64,000 nt of DNA. Source: Mytilus edulis. Lineage: Eukaryota > Mollusca > Bivalvia > Mytilida > Mytilidae. The position numbers and the translations under genes were made by a program. Below the pieces are notes generated by a model. It ran no database searches, was not told the DNA's origin, and saw only the letters and a program-made list of their open reading frames with translations. This document shows, in pieces, positions 28,101 to 59,290 of this stretch; within the stretch, counting starts at the first letter, position 1, and the number at the start of each line of letters is the position of its first letter. The stretch is taken from NCBI RefSeq assembly GCF_963676685.1, contig NC_092355.1:81435176-81499175 (forward strand), given 5' to 3'.

Positions 28101-31100
28101 AGAGGGTTTGTTGTTTAGTTCAAACATGAGAGGGTATGTTGTTTAGTTCAAACATGAGAGGGTATGTTGTTTACTTCAAACATGAGAGGGTATGTTGTTT
28201 ACTTCAAACATGAGAGGGTTTGTTGTTTAGTTCAAACATGAGAGGGTTTGTTGTTTAGTTCAAACATGAGAGGGTTTGTTGTTTAGTTCAAACATGAGAG
28301 GGTTTGTTGTTTAGTTTTTAGTTCAAACATGAGAGGGTTTGTTGTTAAGTTTTTCAAAAGGTATGAAAAATGAAAAGGGTGGAGTATTAGATTCTCAGCT
28401 GCTCATCTCTTCCACAAAAATGATGGAAGTTCTTAAACTTCCTTTTTTTTACCATGATCTATTTCTCTCTAACAGGTTGCTATATTAGTAGGACATCCTA
28501 TATGAGAGTAGGAGAGAAGAGTCTGGACTCATTCTACAAACCATGGCACCTTGTGGAATATTTCAGATACATGAGATTCTTCCCAGACGGTAAGTTGATA
28601 TCTAATGCTAAAACATTGTTAAAAAAAAAAATGTCTGAATTTTAAATCCAAAATTTTTGTCGATGATATGAAGGAGTTCTACCCCTTTGATTAAAAAATG
28701 TGGTTATATATAGCACTGCGACAGTTTGTCAGTGCAACTCTTCTGAAACCACACAGCAAGATTTTATGACACGTTGTAGATAATTAAGACATGCTATGCC
28801 AAAAAAAATATGATTCAGTTTCTTTCTTTCTTAGAGTTATACCCCTTTGAATTTAGCATTTAGGCATGATTTACTACTACAACAGTTTGCCAGGGCAACT
28901 CATCTAAAACCACACAACAGAATTTCATGAAACTTTGTACATAATATTCGTCTTTATCTATGTATTAGTGTGTGATTATGTCAAAGTGCCTTCTGACCCC
29001 AATCTCCCCATTTATTAATGAAATAATATTTTGGTATTCAGGTGTTATGTTGATGATTTCCAGTTCAGAAGACCCCTATACAACACTGTCAAAACTGAGG
29101 TCCCAAAGTACTAGGGAGCAGGGACTGTTGATTGGGCGTTACAGATTCAATGGAGACAGGGTGAGTCTAAGGGATTGTTGAAAACTTGTCTGTTCTGAGC
29201 TCACAGTGGCCTTTGATGCTACCTGATGCCCTGACTTGGCGTCCAGCAGCGTCTAGTGTAATCCATTTCAAGAATCTTCTCCTGAAACTACTGAGCCAAA
29301 TAAATTTAAACTTTACCTGAATGTTCCTTAGGTTATCCAGTTTAAAATTTGTATCCGAAGTTTCGAAAAATATGGACGCCATGGCTAAAATAGAAGATAG
29401 ATCAAATGCAATTTTTTGCTCATATCTCAAAAGTTAAAGCATTTAGAAAAAATTTGATGTAGGTAAATATGTTCAATAGGTTAAGTTCCATCAGCCCTGA
29501 CATTTTAAGAAGGAATCTAACAACACATTGTTGGGTTGCTGCGACTAAATTGGTAATTTTAAGGAAATTTTGCAGTTTTTGGTTATTTTCTTGAAGATTA
29601 TTATAAATAAAGATAACATTTAAAAATCTTCTTCTCTGAAACTATTTTACCTGAATCTTCCTTAGGGTAACTAGTTTATAAATTGTATCCAAAGATTTCA
29701 TCTATCAATAAACAAGGCCGTCATGTATAAAAATAAAACTAAGGGGTCAAAATTCATCAAATGGTGTATGTAACTTTGCTAAAGAGAAGTAATTTAATTT
29801 CTCCATCTGGTTCCATATCGAATTTTGATAAAACATGAGCTACACAATAATAGTTTATTACTCTTATATATATATATATATATATATATACAGTTCATAT
29901 TTTTTTCTAAAAACAGATAGCTGCAACAACAAAAAATAAAAAAAATTATGCATCATATTTAAAGGCTATTATGTTATTAAGGGATAGAACCATTTGTACC
30001 TCAGCTTTGGCATAGATTGTGAAAATTTTATGTGCAACTTTTTTTTAATCATATTTTATTATTGTCTTTTCATATTGCTATTGTAGATTACTTCTGTTTT
30101 GAAAAGAGTTAAAACAAAAGACAGCACGTTGAATTACTACCCACGAAAACGACAACCACGACAACAAGTAGATCCAAATGATATGGAACAAACGTTTCAA
30201 GTGGTAAGGAAAGCAAAACTTGTGAATACAGTGCTGCACCATCTTGTGAAAGATAGTAGTGGACCACCCCTACTACATTATTTTGACCAATGAGATCACT
30301 TCTGCTCGTCTGTTTATCTAACATTTTCTACATTTACAAGTGATTATTTTTAGAATTAATTTATTAAATGTAGTCATTTACAAGTGCAACCAATGGTAAT
30401 CATCACCTTTTCTATAAAAAACTATTTCTCAATCTGCTAAATTTTAAAAAGAAGATGTGGTATGATTGCCTTTGAGACAACTCTCAACAAAAGACCAAAT
30501 TGACACAGACATTAACAACTATAGGTCATCGTACGGCCTTCAACAATGAGCAAAGACAAAAGACCAACTGACAAAGAAATTAATATTTATAGGTCACTTT
30601 ATGACCTTCAACAATGAAAATCATACCATATCTTCTGTTTATATTATGTACATAATGGGATACGTATTCATAGTTTGGAAAGATTTTTATTTGCTTTTTT
30701 ATTTTCTAGGAAATGGAAATCCAGAACCACAAAGACAGATGTCATGCTAAACTTGTGTGGCTTCATTATTCTGTTACAACATGTTATAAGTAAGTAGAGA
30801 CAAACCCTTCATTACACAAATATATCAAAGAGAAGATTCATACCACTCTTAACATTAAGGGATTGTAGCTGATCTTAAGACAGCAACCCAACTACACAAT
30901 CAAACTATCAAAAGTTTGATCCAGCTCATGGGTTTTATTAAACTGGATTATTATAATTTTTTAAATACTTGTTTTCCTTGAATTTATTTGCACCGGTTAC
31001 CCAAGGATAAAAGTCTATCAATGAAAATGGATTGATCCTAGATCTAGCATATTAGATATCACAATTGGGTTAACGAAAAAAGTACATATACAGTATTTAC

Positions 31101-31280
31101 AACTAGTTCCATCCTTGTTATTTAAATTGTTATAAACAAAATAGTATAATTTCTTTTTTTTTTAGGGCAACTGGACAGTTGAATGAAACCGATTTTGAAC
31201 TAAACAACAAGAATTACCCCCCTTTGTTATTTTCTCGTGTTCTTAGTTACACTGCTGAATCTGAATCACCTCTTGAATGA
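3930..31280 (+). CDS. FBXO9: F-box only protein 9 (FBXO9), 13 exons, 5' end missing
   Basis: FBXO9 is the substrate-recognition subunit of an SCF (SKP1-CUL1-F-box) ubiquitin ligase. Exons: 3930-4109, 18912-18969, 19507-19587, 20601-20631, 21505-21604, 23486-23587, 25714-25775, 26310-26395, 28476-28589, 29042-29160, 30087-30203, 30710-30789, 31166-31280. All junctions are GT-AG and phases agree, giving 414 residues to a TGA stop. Counting from the first visible exon, the order is an acidic N-terminal piece, a TPR-like helix pair (about 61-96, with [10 protein letters not shown]), an F-box (about 150-195, [14 protein letters not shown]), then the conserved C-terminal domain ([21 protein letters not shown]) ending in the [11 protein letters not shown] tail. 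The vertebrate protein is about 440 residues, so roughly one short start exon is missing; none was recognised at 1-3929. The first visible intron is about 14.8 kb, nearly all tandem array. The family call rests on remembered similarity over the whole length. Confidence 0.93.
4110..12714 (+). repeat. Exon/5'-splice-site tandem array, block 1 (82/83-bp unit)
   Basis: About 104 head-to-tail copies of an 82- or 83-bp unit (five or six A's in the GAAAAAC run). Each unit is the last ~80 bp of the FBXO9 exon at 3930-4109 plus GT(A), so nearly every copy ends GAGGAAGAG/GTAAGC, a consensus donor. Common variants are CAAGAG or CAGGAG at the start, CCTACAG or CCAACAG near the end, and ACAATGAT or ACAACGAT in the middle. 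Read on from the exon, each copy gives GTA AGC AAG AGT TAA, so the array is not an open coding extension. One short copy near 12535 lacks about 9 bp. Confidence 0.97.
12717..13931. mobile_element. Non-autonomous DNA transposon inside the FBXO9 array (TA target)
   Basis: A 1215-bp insertion splits an array unit. Ends are inverted copies of CCGTAG(C/A)TACTCGCTTATA, about 24 bp with one mismatch, and TA is duplicated on both sides (12715-12716 and 13932-13933). The motif CTTATAAGTCGG recurs subterminally in both orientations. TA duplication fits the Tc1/mariner/pogo group. No transposase-like reading frame is visible; the longest frames inside are about 60-100 codons with no recognised motif. 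It is therefore a deleted or MITE-like copy. Confidence 0.85.
13934..17856 (+). repeat. Exon/5'-splice-site tandem array, block 2
   Basis: Continuation of the same 82/83-bp array after the first transposon, about 47 copies. The variant CCAATAGTAG becomes frequent from about 15760 on. A few donors are altered: a GTAAGG change just upstream of the donor appears near 15930 and 16175, and a copy near 16380 lacks about 9 bp. Most copies keep GAG/GTAAGC. Confidence 0.96.
17865..18381. mobile_element. MITE with 8-bp target duplication inside the FBXO9 array
   Basis: A 517-bp insertion. Its ends are inverted TAGATGCCAACC / GGTTGGCATCTA, extendable by CA/TG. The array sequence TGATACCA is duplicated at 17857-17864 and 18382-18389. 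Eight-base duplications are typical of hAT elements; if the terminal CA/TG belongs to the element, the duplication is 6 bp, so the superfamily is open. No transposase frame is present. Confidence 0.8.
18382..18686 (+). repeat. Exon/5'-splice-site tandem array, block 3 (end of array)
   Basis: The last three to four units of the array. The final copy ends GAAGAAGAG/GTACTG and runs into unique intron DNA. It carries the same GAAGAAGAG variant as the true exon. The GTACTG that follows is probably the ancestral intron start, which the array displaced with GTAAGC. Confidence 0.93.
19960..20090. repeat. GGGGCGGATCCAGCCATTTT dispersed repeat
   Basis: The run GGGCGGATCCAGCCATTTTA is followed by G-rich AAAGGGGG blocks. 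A short reversed copy lies at about 45018-45058, and GAGGCGGATTTAAGGGGG with a 14-G run at 52917-52944 may be a third. Confidence 0.55.
20178..20458. mobile_element. MITE, full copy (FBXO9 intron)
   Basis: Inverted ends TTAAGGTGGTACC / GGCACCACCTTAA enclose about 280 bp that recur at 32179-32440 (opposite orientation, one end truncated) and, diverged, at 39705-39960. No coding capacity. Confidence 0.75.
20700..20960. repeat. Dispersed repeat, with an inverted partner at 22890-23090
   Basis: GACAGACAACAAACAACCAC, CAAATCACAAAAATACTAAA, AAATCAAAAGCTCAAACACA and AACTGTCATATTCCTGACTT occur here. The reverse complement of much of this is at about 22890-23090, and a fragment at 59728-59810. The pair flanks the exon at 21505-21604 in opposite orientation. 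Confidence 0.6.
21259..21458. mobile_element. Short MITE with TGTAAATTCAGAAATTATTG ends
   Basis: Inverted ends ACTGTAAATTCAGAAATTAT and ATAATTTCTGAATTTATAGT flank about 200 bp. Diverged relatives appear at 32492-32690 (ACTGTAAATTAAGAAATT) and possibly 48030-48210. No coding capacity. Confidence 0.65.
21612..22876. mobile_element. Tigger/pogo-like non-autonomous transposon in FBXO9 intron
   Basis: A 1265-bp element starting CAGTAGACTCC and ending GGAGTCTACTG. The inverted ends extend to about 24 bp with few mismatches, and TA is duplicated at 21610-21611 and 22877-22878. CGATTATCCGAT-like motifs recur near both ends. It begins six bases past the donor of the exon ending at 21604. No transposase frame is seen. 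Confidence 0.82.
23486..23587 (+). CDS. FBXO9: FBXO9 F-box exon
   Basis: Thirty-four codons in phase 0 that hold the core of the F-box: [20 protein letters not shown] followed by [11 protein letters not shown]. The LP..LL..I pattern is the SKP1-contacting start of the motif; the F-box continues into the next exon with [19 protein letters not shown]. Acceptor TTTCAG at 23481-23485, donor GAG/GTAAGG at 23588. Confidence 0.92.
24169..25574. mobile_element. PIF/Harbinger-like non-autonomous element in FBXO9 intron
   Basis: Ends GGCCACACCAATTT / AAATTGGTGTGGCC, with similarity continuing about 15 bases further. The trinucleotide TAA is duplicated at 24166-24168 and 25575-25577. GG-starting ends with a 3-bp TWA duplication are typical of PIF/Harbinger. 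It is about 1.4 kb and holds a nested dispersed repeat near 24675-24860. No transposase is recognised. Confidence 0.7.
26691..28352. repeat. 28/35-bp minisatellite in FBXO9 intron (~57 copies)
   Basis: Unit AGTTCAAACATGAGAGGGTT plus TGTTGTTT, with GGGTATG alternating with GGGTTTG, and a longer form with an extra TTTTTAG. Runs of the GGGTATG and GGGTTTG forms recur in similar order, showing higher-order duplication. It sits between exons 26310-26395 and 28476-28589. Confidence 0.95.
29210..29770. repeat. Dispersed repeat shared with 1-500
   Basis: TTGGTAATTTTAAGGAAATT, TTTTTGGTTATT and CTTGAA(G/A)ATTATTATA occur here and at 85-145. CTGAAACTACTG occurs here and at 308-319. The last part of the 1-500 copy (GGCTCTTTAGAGCC) also recurs, reversed, at about 52530-52620. 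Identity unknown. Confidence 0.55.
29865..29891. repeat. (TA)n microsatellite
   Basis: About 13 TA units in the FBXO9 intron between exons ending 29160 and starting 30087. Confidence 0.95.
30448..30640 (+). repeat. Dispersed AAGAAGATGTGGTATGATTG repeat (FBXO9 intron)
   Basis: Contains GATGTGGTATGATTGCC, GAGACAACTCTCAACAAAAG, ACATTAACAACTATAGGTCA and CCTTCAACAATGAGCAAAG, the last part twice. The same family occurs at 42918-43004, 43655-43825 (reverse), 58500-58690 (reverse), 59205-59290 (reverse) and 63685-63795. I associate it with mussel genomes from memory. Confidence 0.7.
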
Positions 31281-31700
31281 AACAGATATCAGGATCATCT
31301 GAGCACTTTAACCCTGACAACTTGATCACTTGAATGTTTGAAGTAAAGCACCTTTGTGGAAAACACTTTATTCATAGACCTCGTTGATTTTCATGTTTTG
31401 TTTTGAACTTTTTATTTTGATAACTTTTAGGAACCTGCAGTAAATATGTTTTTTGATTTATTTTAATTGTATATTATTTTATGTGTTATAACCAGATTTA
31501 ACACTTTGAGTATGAATTACTATTGTAATATTGGATTGAAGTTGTTGATTATATCAGAGATCATTATTTTTTTTTATTTTTACAAAGTGTTATTTAGAGA
31601 TGCATAAGCTTGATATATAAGATTCAAATTATATTATGTGGTCGAGTTTGTTAATGAAATTTTCAAACGTCCCGAATAAATCTATCAAGCATTGATTAAC
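31281..31700 (+). other. FBXO9 3' UTR with candidate poly(A) signal
   Basis: AT-rich sequence directly after the FBXO9 stop. An AATAAA hexamer lies at 31675-31680, about 395 bases past the stop, and is a reasonable cleavage signal. The true end cannot be fixed without transcript data, since the next 5 kb is equally AT-rich. Confidence 0.4.
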
Positions 31701-32178
31701 ATTGACACCATAAAGTAATGTTTAAAATATTTAATTTTAGATTTTAATGGTTTTGACTTCCAGAGAATTAACATACTTATGCATGTGTATGATTTTAATT
31801 TAAATAATGTATTTAATTGTCTCAGAATGTGACATGTATTGCATTTGTAATGGACCATGGAATATGCTTCAAATTGGATTTTTCTTCCCTTTATCAGAAA
31901 AAGGCCATAAAAATGTACTCAATGGAGCATTACACATATATCTGATAGGTTCAATTATTAGTAAAGTATAACTTATATTATTGATCAAGATATCTCAATT
32001 AGAAAATAATCTTAATATTTAATTTCTAGTTCAGTTCAGCCGGTAAAACCTCCATGTTTTCTTTTTATTAAATTCCTGTGGTACAATTCAATTCCATGTT
32101 TACATTTTATTTTATGTGTTGTTTGTTTTTGTGTTAAGTTTTTGGCAGCAATCTATGGTGATTTCAATGGTATATTTT

Positions 32179-32440
32179 ACAGGGAGATAACTCTGTAAAG
32201 TCAGCTAAACGTTTTAATTACGTTGTGTTGTAAAAGGAATATTAAGCTTCTCAATGATCAAAATTGGTGGTTGTCAGATTGCTATATAACCAGTGTATTT
32301 TTTCTGATTAAACGGTTGGTTCAAAAAATTTAAAATTTTTATATTTTAAATAAAGTGTCAAAGTAAATACTTTGACAAAATTTTATGAAAATTAAACAAG
32401 CCAAATTAATTTTAGTGAAAGTGTTGGGTACCACCTTAAT
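32179..32440. mobile_element. MITE, second copy, inverted and end-truncated
   Basis: Reverse complement of most of 20178-20458, ending in GTGTTGGGTACCACCTTAAT. The other terminal repeat is absent. Confidence 0.7.
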
Positions 32441-32491
32441 GTCTTTCACTATCATTTAGAAGAGTTTAGTTTTTAAATCAAAAAGCAAGTT

Positions 32492-32690
32492 ACTGTAAAT
32501 TAAGAAATTTTTGCAAAGTTTTGTCAGTACCACAAATGCAGCAGTAAAGATTTGCAATAATAAAAACTTGCATTCATAATTTCAGAATCATTTTTCTGTC
32601 TTTATTCACATTAATTATATTATGCATTTTTGCCAAATGTCAAGGATTTGCAATAATTAATGATCGCATTCATTTGTGAATTTACAGTAT
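32492..32690. mobile_element. Second, diverged copy of the TACTGTAAATT MITE
   Basis: Begins TTACTGTAAATTAAGAAATT and ends TGTGAATTTACAGTATA. The internal sequence has the same length class as 21259-21458 but little identity. Confidence 0.5.
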
Positions 32691-33289
32691 ATACCTGTAA
32701 TAATAAAAAGTTGCCGTTAACAGCAGGTGGTTGTTAAGACAGGTTTGACTGTAATTCATTGTTTATATTAAACAATTTCCATATGGTTCTGTTCTAATAA
32801 TATAATATATTTAAAGCAGCTGTTATATAAAGCAAGAACTATAGCATTGAAATCACTAGAGATATATCTGTATATATTTTATTTATTGTTACAATGTAAA
32901 TATTTAGGTATAAGTAATGCTTTATGTTTAGTTATCAATGAAACATAGGTTATTAAATTGATTCTTGGGTAGTATTGCTTTGTTAACAGAATAATTTCAA
33001 ATTTTCAATGATTTTGTTTGAATGTAAATTCTTCAATAGTTAACACAGTGGATCTCATTTTTTTTCTAAAAATGTATTCTATGTTATTTGATTGTCCAAC
33101 AAAGGTATAAAACATCTGTTGTTGACCATTAGATGGTGGAAATGTGCTATTTAGGTGCAAATTATTATAAAGATTGACACTATTTTCTATTTTTATTTAA
33201 ATAATTACTTAATATGTTATTTTCATATAACCAAATTTTGACTCTGGAAAATATAATTTATTATCAGAATATCCTGGTTCCTTGTTGAA

Positions 33290-33437
33290 TAAGAGCAACC
33301 AAAAGAAGTAAAATCAAACATATAATTGGTGTATTATGGGGAAAAGTTTACTGTTTTTGATGATTTGTTGTGTGTATCAAACAGTTAATTTCAAACCTAA
33401 ACTGTAAAATTAATTTTACTTCTTTAGGTTGCTCTTA
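33290..33437. mobile_element. Small hairpin MITE
   Basis: TAAGAGCAACCAAAAGAAGT at the left and ACTTCTTTAGGTTGCTCTTA at the right are reverse complements with one mismatch over about 25 bp, around a ~100-bp loop. Confidence 0.65.
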
Positions 33438-33734
33438 CCTGACCGAGTACAAGGATGTCCTACCACAGAGTAGGTAACCTGTCTAAAAATTATAAACTCT
33501 GGAGTCAAAAGTCGGTAATATAAAAATAGACTATTGGAAATGTTTTGTTAATTTTGCATTAGAATGGTAATACAAACGTGACAGTTGTGTTCTAAATTTG
33601 ACCTTGGTCTAACTTGGTTTTAATGTAGCAAATATCCATTTATCACCACTGGGTTAATTAATTTTGTACAGTAAAAGAAACTTGTACGTGGGTTAAGCTG
33701 AAATACAATAATATTATATAGCTATACTTTAAAA

Positions 33735-33945
33735 CAACTTGTTTTCGTGGATACTTTATTTCGCGTTTTACCTTTCTAGACCATTTAGCGGTTATTTATA
33801 TTCACGATTTTCTGTCTTACTTGATGAAGTTTAATAAGGAATGATCTAAGTTTTACATATTCGCGACAATTTATATTCGCGTTATTTTTCTACTCGTGAG
33901 TCGCGAAAATAAATAGCTCGCGAAAATAATTTGGTTTACAGTGTC
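33735..33945. mobile_element. TTCGCG-rich MITE-like element
   Basis: The segments TTTCGTGGATACTTTATTTCG and CGCGAAAATAAATAGCTCGC form inverted ends. TATTCGCG motifs recur inside. Found in the FBXO9-PREP interval; no frame. Confidence 0.45.
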
Positions 33946-34529
33946 CTAATAAGAATTTGATGAAACCATCTTGTTTTATAATAATTGTATTGTAATGTCT
34001 TGGTAATCTGAAATTCTAAATTTAGTTCAGTTTGCCTTAAAGGTCAGTGAATCTTTTCACAAAAAAATGTTAAAGAGAAATATTTTAAGAGTATATTTAA
34101 TCCTGAGATTTTTGTAAAAAAAACTGTAATGTGCACATTATTTTTCAAACCTGACTTAATGTCATACACACATGCTTATAGAAATATTATGAACAGGTTA
34201 ATAGATTTATTTATTATTATCAATTATCTTTTGTGTCATATTCACATCTTTACCATCAACTATCTTTAATCAAAATTAAAGTTTTAAAGAAACAGAAAAC
34301 TGACCTTTTAATAGATTCAACAGAATAGATTCAGATCCTTCAGTTAAGTGTGAACATGTGTATTTTAATGACAAACCATACAAGTGGGATTTATATGTTC
34401 TTTACAGTTTCTGCATTCCACCTTTGATGCTGTAAGTATCAAGGTTTTTAATGCAGCAATATTTGATATTGAATTTGTATTGAATTTAGAAATCAGATTT
34501 ATTATTTTAATGCTGTTAAATTGTGTTAA

Positions 34530-34612
34530 AACAGGAAAGTTTTAATAAAACATGGCAGATATCAGGAAAGTTTTAATAAAGCATGGCAGATATCAGAAAA
34601 GTTTTAATTGTT
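34530..34612. repeat. 31-bp tandem repeat in FBXO9-PREP interval
   Basis: CAGGAAAGTTTTAATAAAAC plus ATGGCAGATAT, two copies and part of a third. Confidence 0.8.
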
Positions 34613-36654
34613 TGTATACTTTAACATAGATCTTGGCAGTATTTGTAGCACTTAAAAACATAAATTAAAACAACATGTTAAAAATTTCATGCGTCGGAAG
34701 CTCTTTTCTGGATTTACCTCTATCAGGAACACTCAATGCAGAATAATTGAAAGCCAATAATGTACATAAGAACAGAAACAGTTAAAGAACTAGAAATAAA
34801 AAAAATAAAAGCCAAAGGTCAACTTTGACTGAGGAAGTTGGAACCTTAGTTTCTTTATAACTTCAAAATTTTTGAACAGACAATTTAAGAAAGGTTTGTT
34901 AAATATCATGTCAGTACCTAACAAACTTAAGTACTGACTACTGAGCTGATGATACCATCAGGAACTGATAGTCCCCTAGCAGAGGTATTGTCCCAGTGCT
35001 GTTTAAAATGAAAACAACACGTTATAAATGTCATGCATCCAAAGCATCTTTCTGGATTTACCTCAGCACCAACTTGTGTCAATAATTTGTGTGATTGTTT
35101 GAGCTGGTCAGTTTGAAGAGAACCACTAATTGTAAGTCAACAATAATTATTATATGTTTTTGTGTCCAACATTATAAAAGCTGAATGTAGAAACTATATT
35201 TGCTAGTAACAATCCAATATAAGCTGGAGATAGGTTGTGCATGTTCCGTTTATAAAAAAAGAGAATGTTAACATTTAAATGTGAAACTAACAGCCACCAG
35301 AAAGAACCACTTCAAAGACTGATTTGGACCACCAAAAATGATTTTTTACACATTTTTTCCAACCAAGACAAAAAAAGAAATACTTAGAAAAATCTTTATA
35401 ATTTGATATGATTGAAGGTGCTTGTCAGTCTGTTTATTGTTATATTCAAGTAAATATCTGGTCATATGACAATGGGCATTTCTGATGTCTTCTCAATCAT
35501 GTCTATGATTAATTAGTCTGAAGTAATTGAAAATATGTAAGAAATGCTGATGTCACCATACTGGTCCCTTAAGATACCATCACTTATGTATATGTATCTG
35601 GCAAACAGGAAATTGATATCTGTTAGTGAAATGCATCACATCATATAACAAGCACACATGATACCAAATTTCACGAAACTTTGATTCGTATTTCCTTCGA
35701 AAAAATGTACAAATGGCCATCTGTACTTCTAGGTGAAAATTTATATCCAACAAATAATAATAAATCCAGTATTTAAAAAACAAAACAATGGATTTGATAA
35801 TTTTAACCTTGACATATTATGTAGGCACCTGTCATTAAACCATTTTTGACTTTGTCCGTCACCAGAAAAAACTTGTCAATTATGCAAGACTTTATGACGT
35901 CATTTACCAGATAGAGGACATCTTAGTGATCGTCATTGTGCAGAGTAAACTAGAAATAATATTTTTTCTGTAGGTACTTAAACACAATTCACTAATGGCA
36001 TCAGTGCTAATTGTCAATTATGAGAATTCAATTTACCGAATAATTCATGCAATATCACATCATAGTTTTCCAACCACTCCCTTGACATTGGAACTGAAGT
36101 GACGATTCCCCTAAATGCATAGAACTTGAAAGTTGTCTATTATTTAAATCTTTTGTTGCCCTTTAGATCTCATTGGGTTATTTCTGTTGTTGGTTGCTAT
36201 ATCAATGACATATCCTTCATCTCTTTATGTCAAAAATGAAATAAACATTTTATTGATGAATCAACATGATTCCTACAATAAAGGGAACATAATCAGGTTC
36301 TAATATGCAAGCACTATCACTCCACTAGTTGCAACCTTTGTGACACTCATGACAGTTAAAATAGCTGATGTTGAGTCATATTCACCAATCTCCAGTTTCA
36401 GATGTTTCACTGCTTTTGACCTAAATTTTTCACTAGTTGAAGTTTACAAAATAATTATCCTTTAAGAGTTTATAACATCAAGTATTTTCTGTCAGAATAT
36501 GAAGAATAACAGAAAAACTTTTTATTTTCATCAATGGCGGACAAACTTGTTGGAATGTGACTAGATACATATATGGAAGATATAGCACAATGGTCTCTTT
36601 ACATTCTATTATAAAAGCATTCAAGATAGCACCATGGTGCTTTAAGACCCTTGG

Positions 36655-36742
36655 GAGTACACTACATAACCCCTTAGTTGAAGAAAGGCAGACCCTGGGG
36701 AGAACACTACATAACCCATTAGTTGAAGAAAGGCAACTAGTC
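36655..36742 (-). repeat. 45-bp tandem duplication beyond the PREP stop
   Basis: ACACTACATAACCCCTTAGT plus TGAAGAAAGGCAG occurs twice with period 45. It lies 80-165 bases past the stop, in the 3' UTR or just beyond it. Confidence 0.85.
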
Positions 36743-36756
36743 ACAGAGTATAGACA

Positions 36757-36762
36757 TTTATT
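36757..36762 (-). other. Candidate PREP poly(A) signal
   Basis: AATAAA on the minus strand, 58 bases past the PREP stop. A second hexamer lies at 36521-36526. Which one is used is unknown. Confidence 0.35.
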
Positions 36763-36819
36763 CCAAATACATCTTTTTTGTTTGAACATTTATGACACAA
36801 ATTACATTTTAGCTACTAG

Positions 36820-57290
<20,471 letters not shown>

Positions 57291-58499
57291 TTTCGTGGAA
57301 ACAAGGCAACAATAACTTTCAGTACAGAACAAATTCAATGTAAAAATTGTTCCTTGTAATCAAGCTAAAAACTGGTGGTTTATCAAACGTTTTGTTGATA
57401 AAGAGTGTAAATGACTTTCGATGATTTTCAGACTTTTCATAAAAGTCATAAACCTGTCAGAAATGTTCCGAAAGAAAGAAAAAGGGATTGGAATGTAATT
57501 CATCAGCTGACAAAATATTGTAAACAATCGAATTATTTCAATGAAATGACAAAGAATGTGATCTGTTTTATTCAAGACAAAAGCTTTCCTGTACCACTAA
57601 ACTATGGTAAGCGCCGAAAGTGTTCGAATAATTTTGTTTACGTATGTACAAAACTGTTGTTTCATCATGTTCATTGTTTATTTATGTACCCTTCATCAGT
57701 AACCAATGATTGTTGTTGATAAAATTAGAAATCTATTTAAAGAAAACTGTCATTTTATATGAAGTGCTTTTTTTCTATTCATTAGTTCAGGATTCAATCG
57801 TACAGGTAAGGTATGACAGCTACAATATAATTTTAAAATATGAGGCAGGCATTAGCTGTGAAAGGGGACGAAGTCTGTATAAATAATTATTTTTTTGTGT
57901 ATTTTAATTCAAACATTTTTGAACTTCAAAATCTACTAAAAATGAAACTCAAATACCATAACGTTTACAATTTTAGTGTTGACGTTATATAAAGTTATGA
58001 CGTCGTATTCAATGTAAACAAAGAAACACTACATGTATCAGGTAACGTTTTTTCATACATGTACATGTACATTGTATCAAAGAATTCTTAAAAATGAAAT
58101 TGGTATTGTGTTCCTTCCGATACATGACAAACAAGAGCGAAAAAAGGAAGTAGATTTCTGTGCAAATGTGGGAAAAGAAAAAAGTCTGAATGAAAAGTTA
58201 ACAATTTTGAGTTCATTATAAGTCATGTTTAATAGAAATGAATAGTAGAATGACCTTTTGGGGGAAAATTTTAAATTTTTGTTTTTTTTGGGTTTTTTTG
58301 TACCTTAACAGCAGACTTCCTCTCCTTATAATCTCCATAAACATGATAAAATTAAATTAAAACAAACAAAAAAACAAAACAAAAAACAACAGCAAAATCT
58401 AAATAGTTCATCATCATAATTATTTCCTTTGCCATGCTTTGTCATGTTTGTATGATTCAATTTTTAAAATGAATGATACTATATATACAATATAAACTT

Positions 58500-58690
58500 A
58501 TTAGACCGTTGGTTTTCCCGTTTGAATGGTTTTACACAAGTAATTTTGGGGCCCTTTATAGCTTGTTGTTCGGTGTGAGCCAAGGCTCCGTGTTGAAGGC
58601 CGTACTTTAACCTATAATGGTTTACTTTTTAAATTGTTATTTGAATGGAGAGTTCTCTCATTGGCACTCACACCACATCTTCCTATATCT
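58500..58690 (-). repeat. Dispersed repeat of the same family, reverse, diverged
   Basis: Plus-strand text TTTTCCCGTTTGAATGGTTT, GGGGCCCTTTATAGC, GTTGAAGGCCGTACTTTAAC and CTCATTGGCACTCACACCAC places it in the family. It lies between PREP and RNF217. Confidence 0.65.
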
Positions 58691-59204
58691 ATGATAAACA
58701 TTTTGTTGTATGCTAGCTACAATGTAAAGTGATATTTTCTTCATCCTCGGATAAAACTACACGTAGAAGGCATTTGTTTTGTTAAATGCATGAATTATAA
58801 TTTCAGATGTATTTATACATGTAATACACTTAAAACACTTAAAAAGTTAAACATTTTCATGTCTTTTTGTTTGGGATAAAAACATAAATCAACTGAAAAT
58901 AACTGTTGGTTGTTGGTTTAAAATGATAAAACAAAAATGTAAAAATTTCGACTAGTTTGAAGTTAATCATGTCAGTTATTTTGCACTTACCATGCTTACA
59001 TGTACATTTATCACACATTGTAAGTTACCAAGATCAAGATAAAAATAAAAGGAGGGTCGAAAATTTTAAATAAAATTTTCATACATGTATATATTTTAAA
59101 AATGAATAAAAATTCTGTTATCATTTTTGTTCAAAACATGAAATATAATATAATTTCAGATAAAAAAAGAGGGGGTGAAAAATAAAAATGAATTTTTCAT
59201 TTAG

Positions 59205-59290
59205 ACTTAATGTTTGTGTCATTTTGGTCTTTTGTGGATAGTGGATAGTTGTCTCATTGGCAATCATACCACATCTTCTTTTTTATACAA
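59205..59290 (-). repeat. Dispersed repeat fragment of the same family, reverse
   Basis: TTTGTGTCATTTTGGTCTTT through CAATCATACCACATCTTCTT, with GTGGATA duplicated once. Confidence 0.65.

Larger units (their letters stand above)
31701..36756. other. FBXO9-PREP convergent interval
   Basis: About 5 kb of AT-rich DNA with four MITE-like elements, one 31-bp tandem repeat and no convincing gene. Short frames near 35580-35780 and 36480-36870 have no family features. Confidence 0.55.

Noticed and set aside
58265..58370. Possible PREP first exon ending AAG/GTACAA on the minus strand
   Set aside because: The peptide did not match the family N-terminus. The frame at 57225-57290 matches it clearly and joins in phase.
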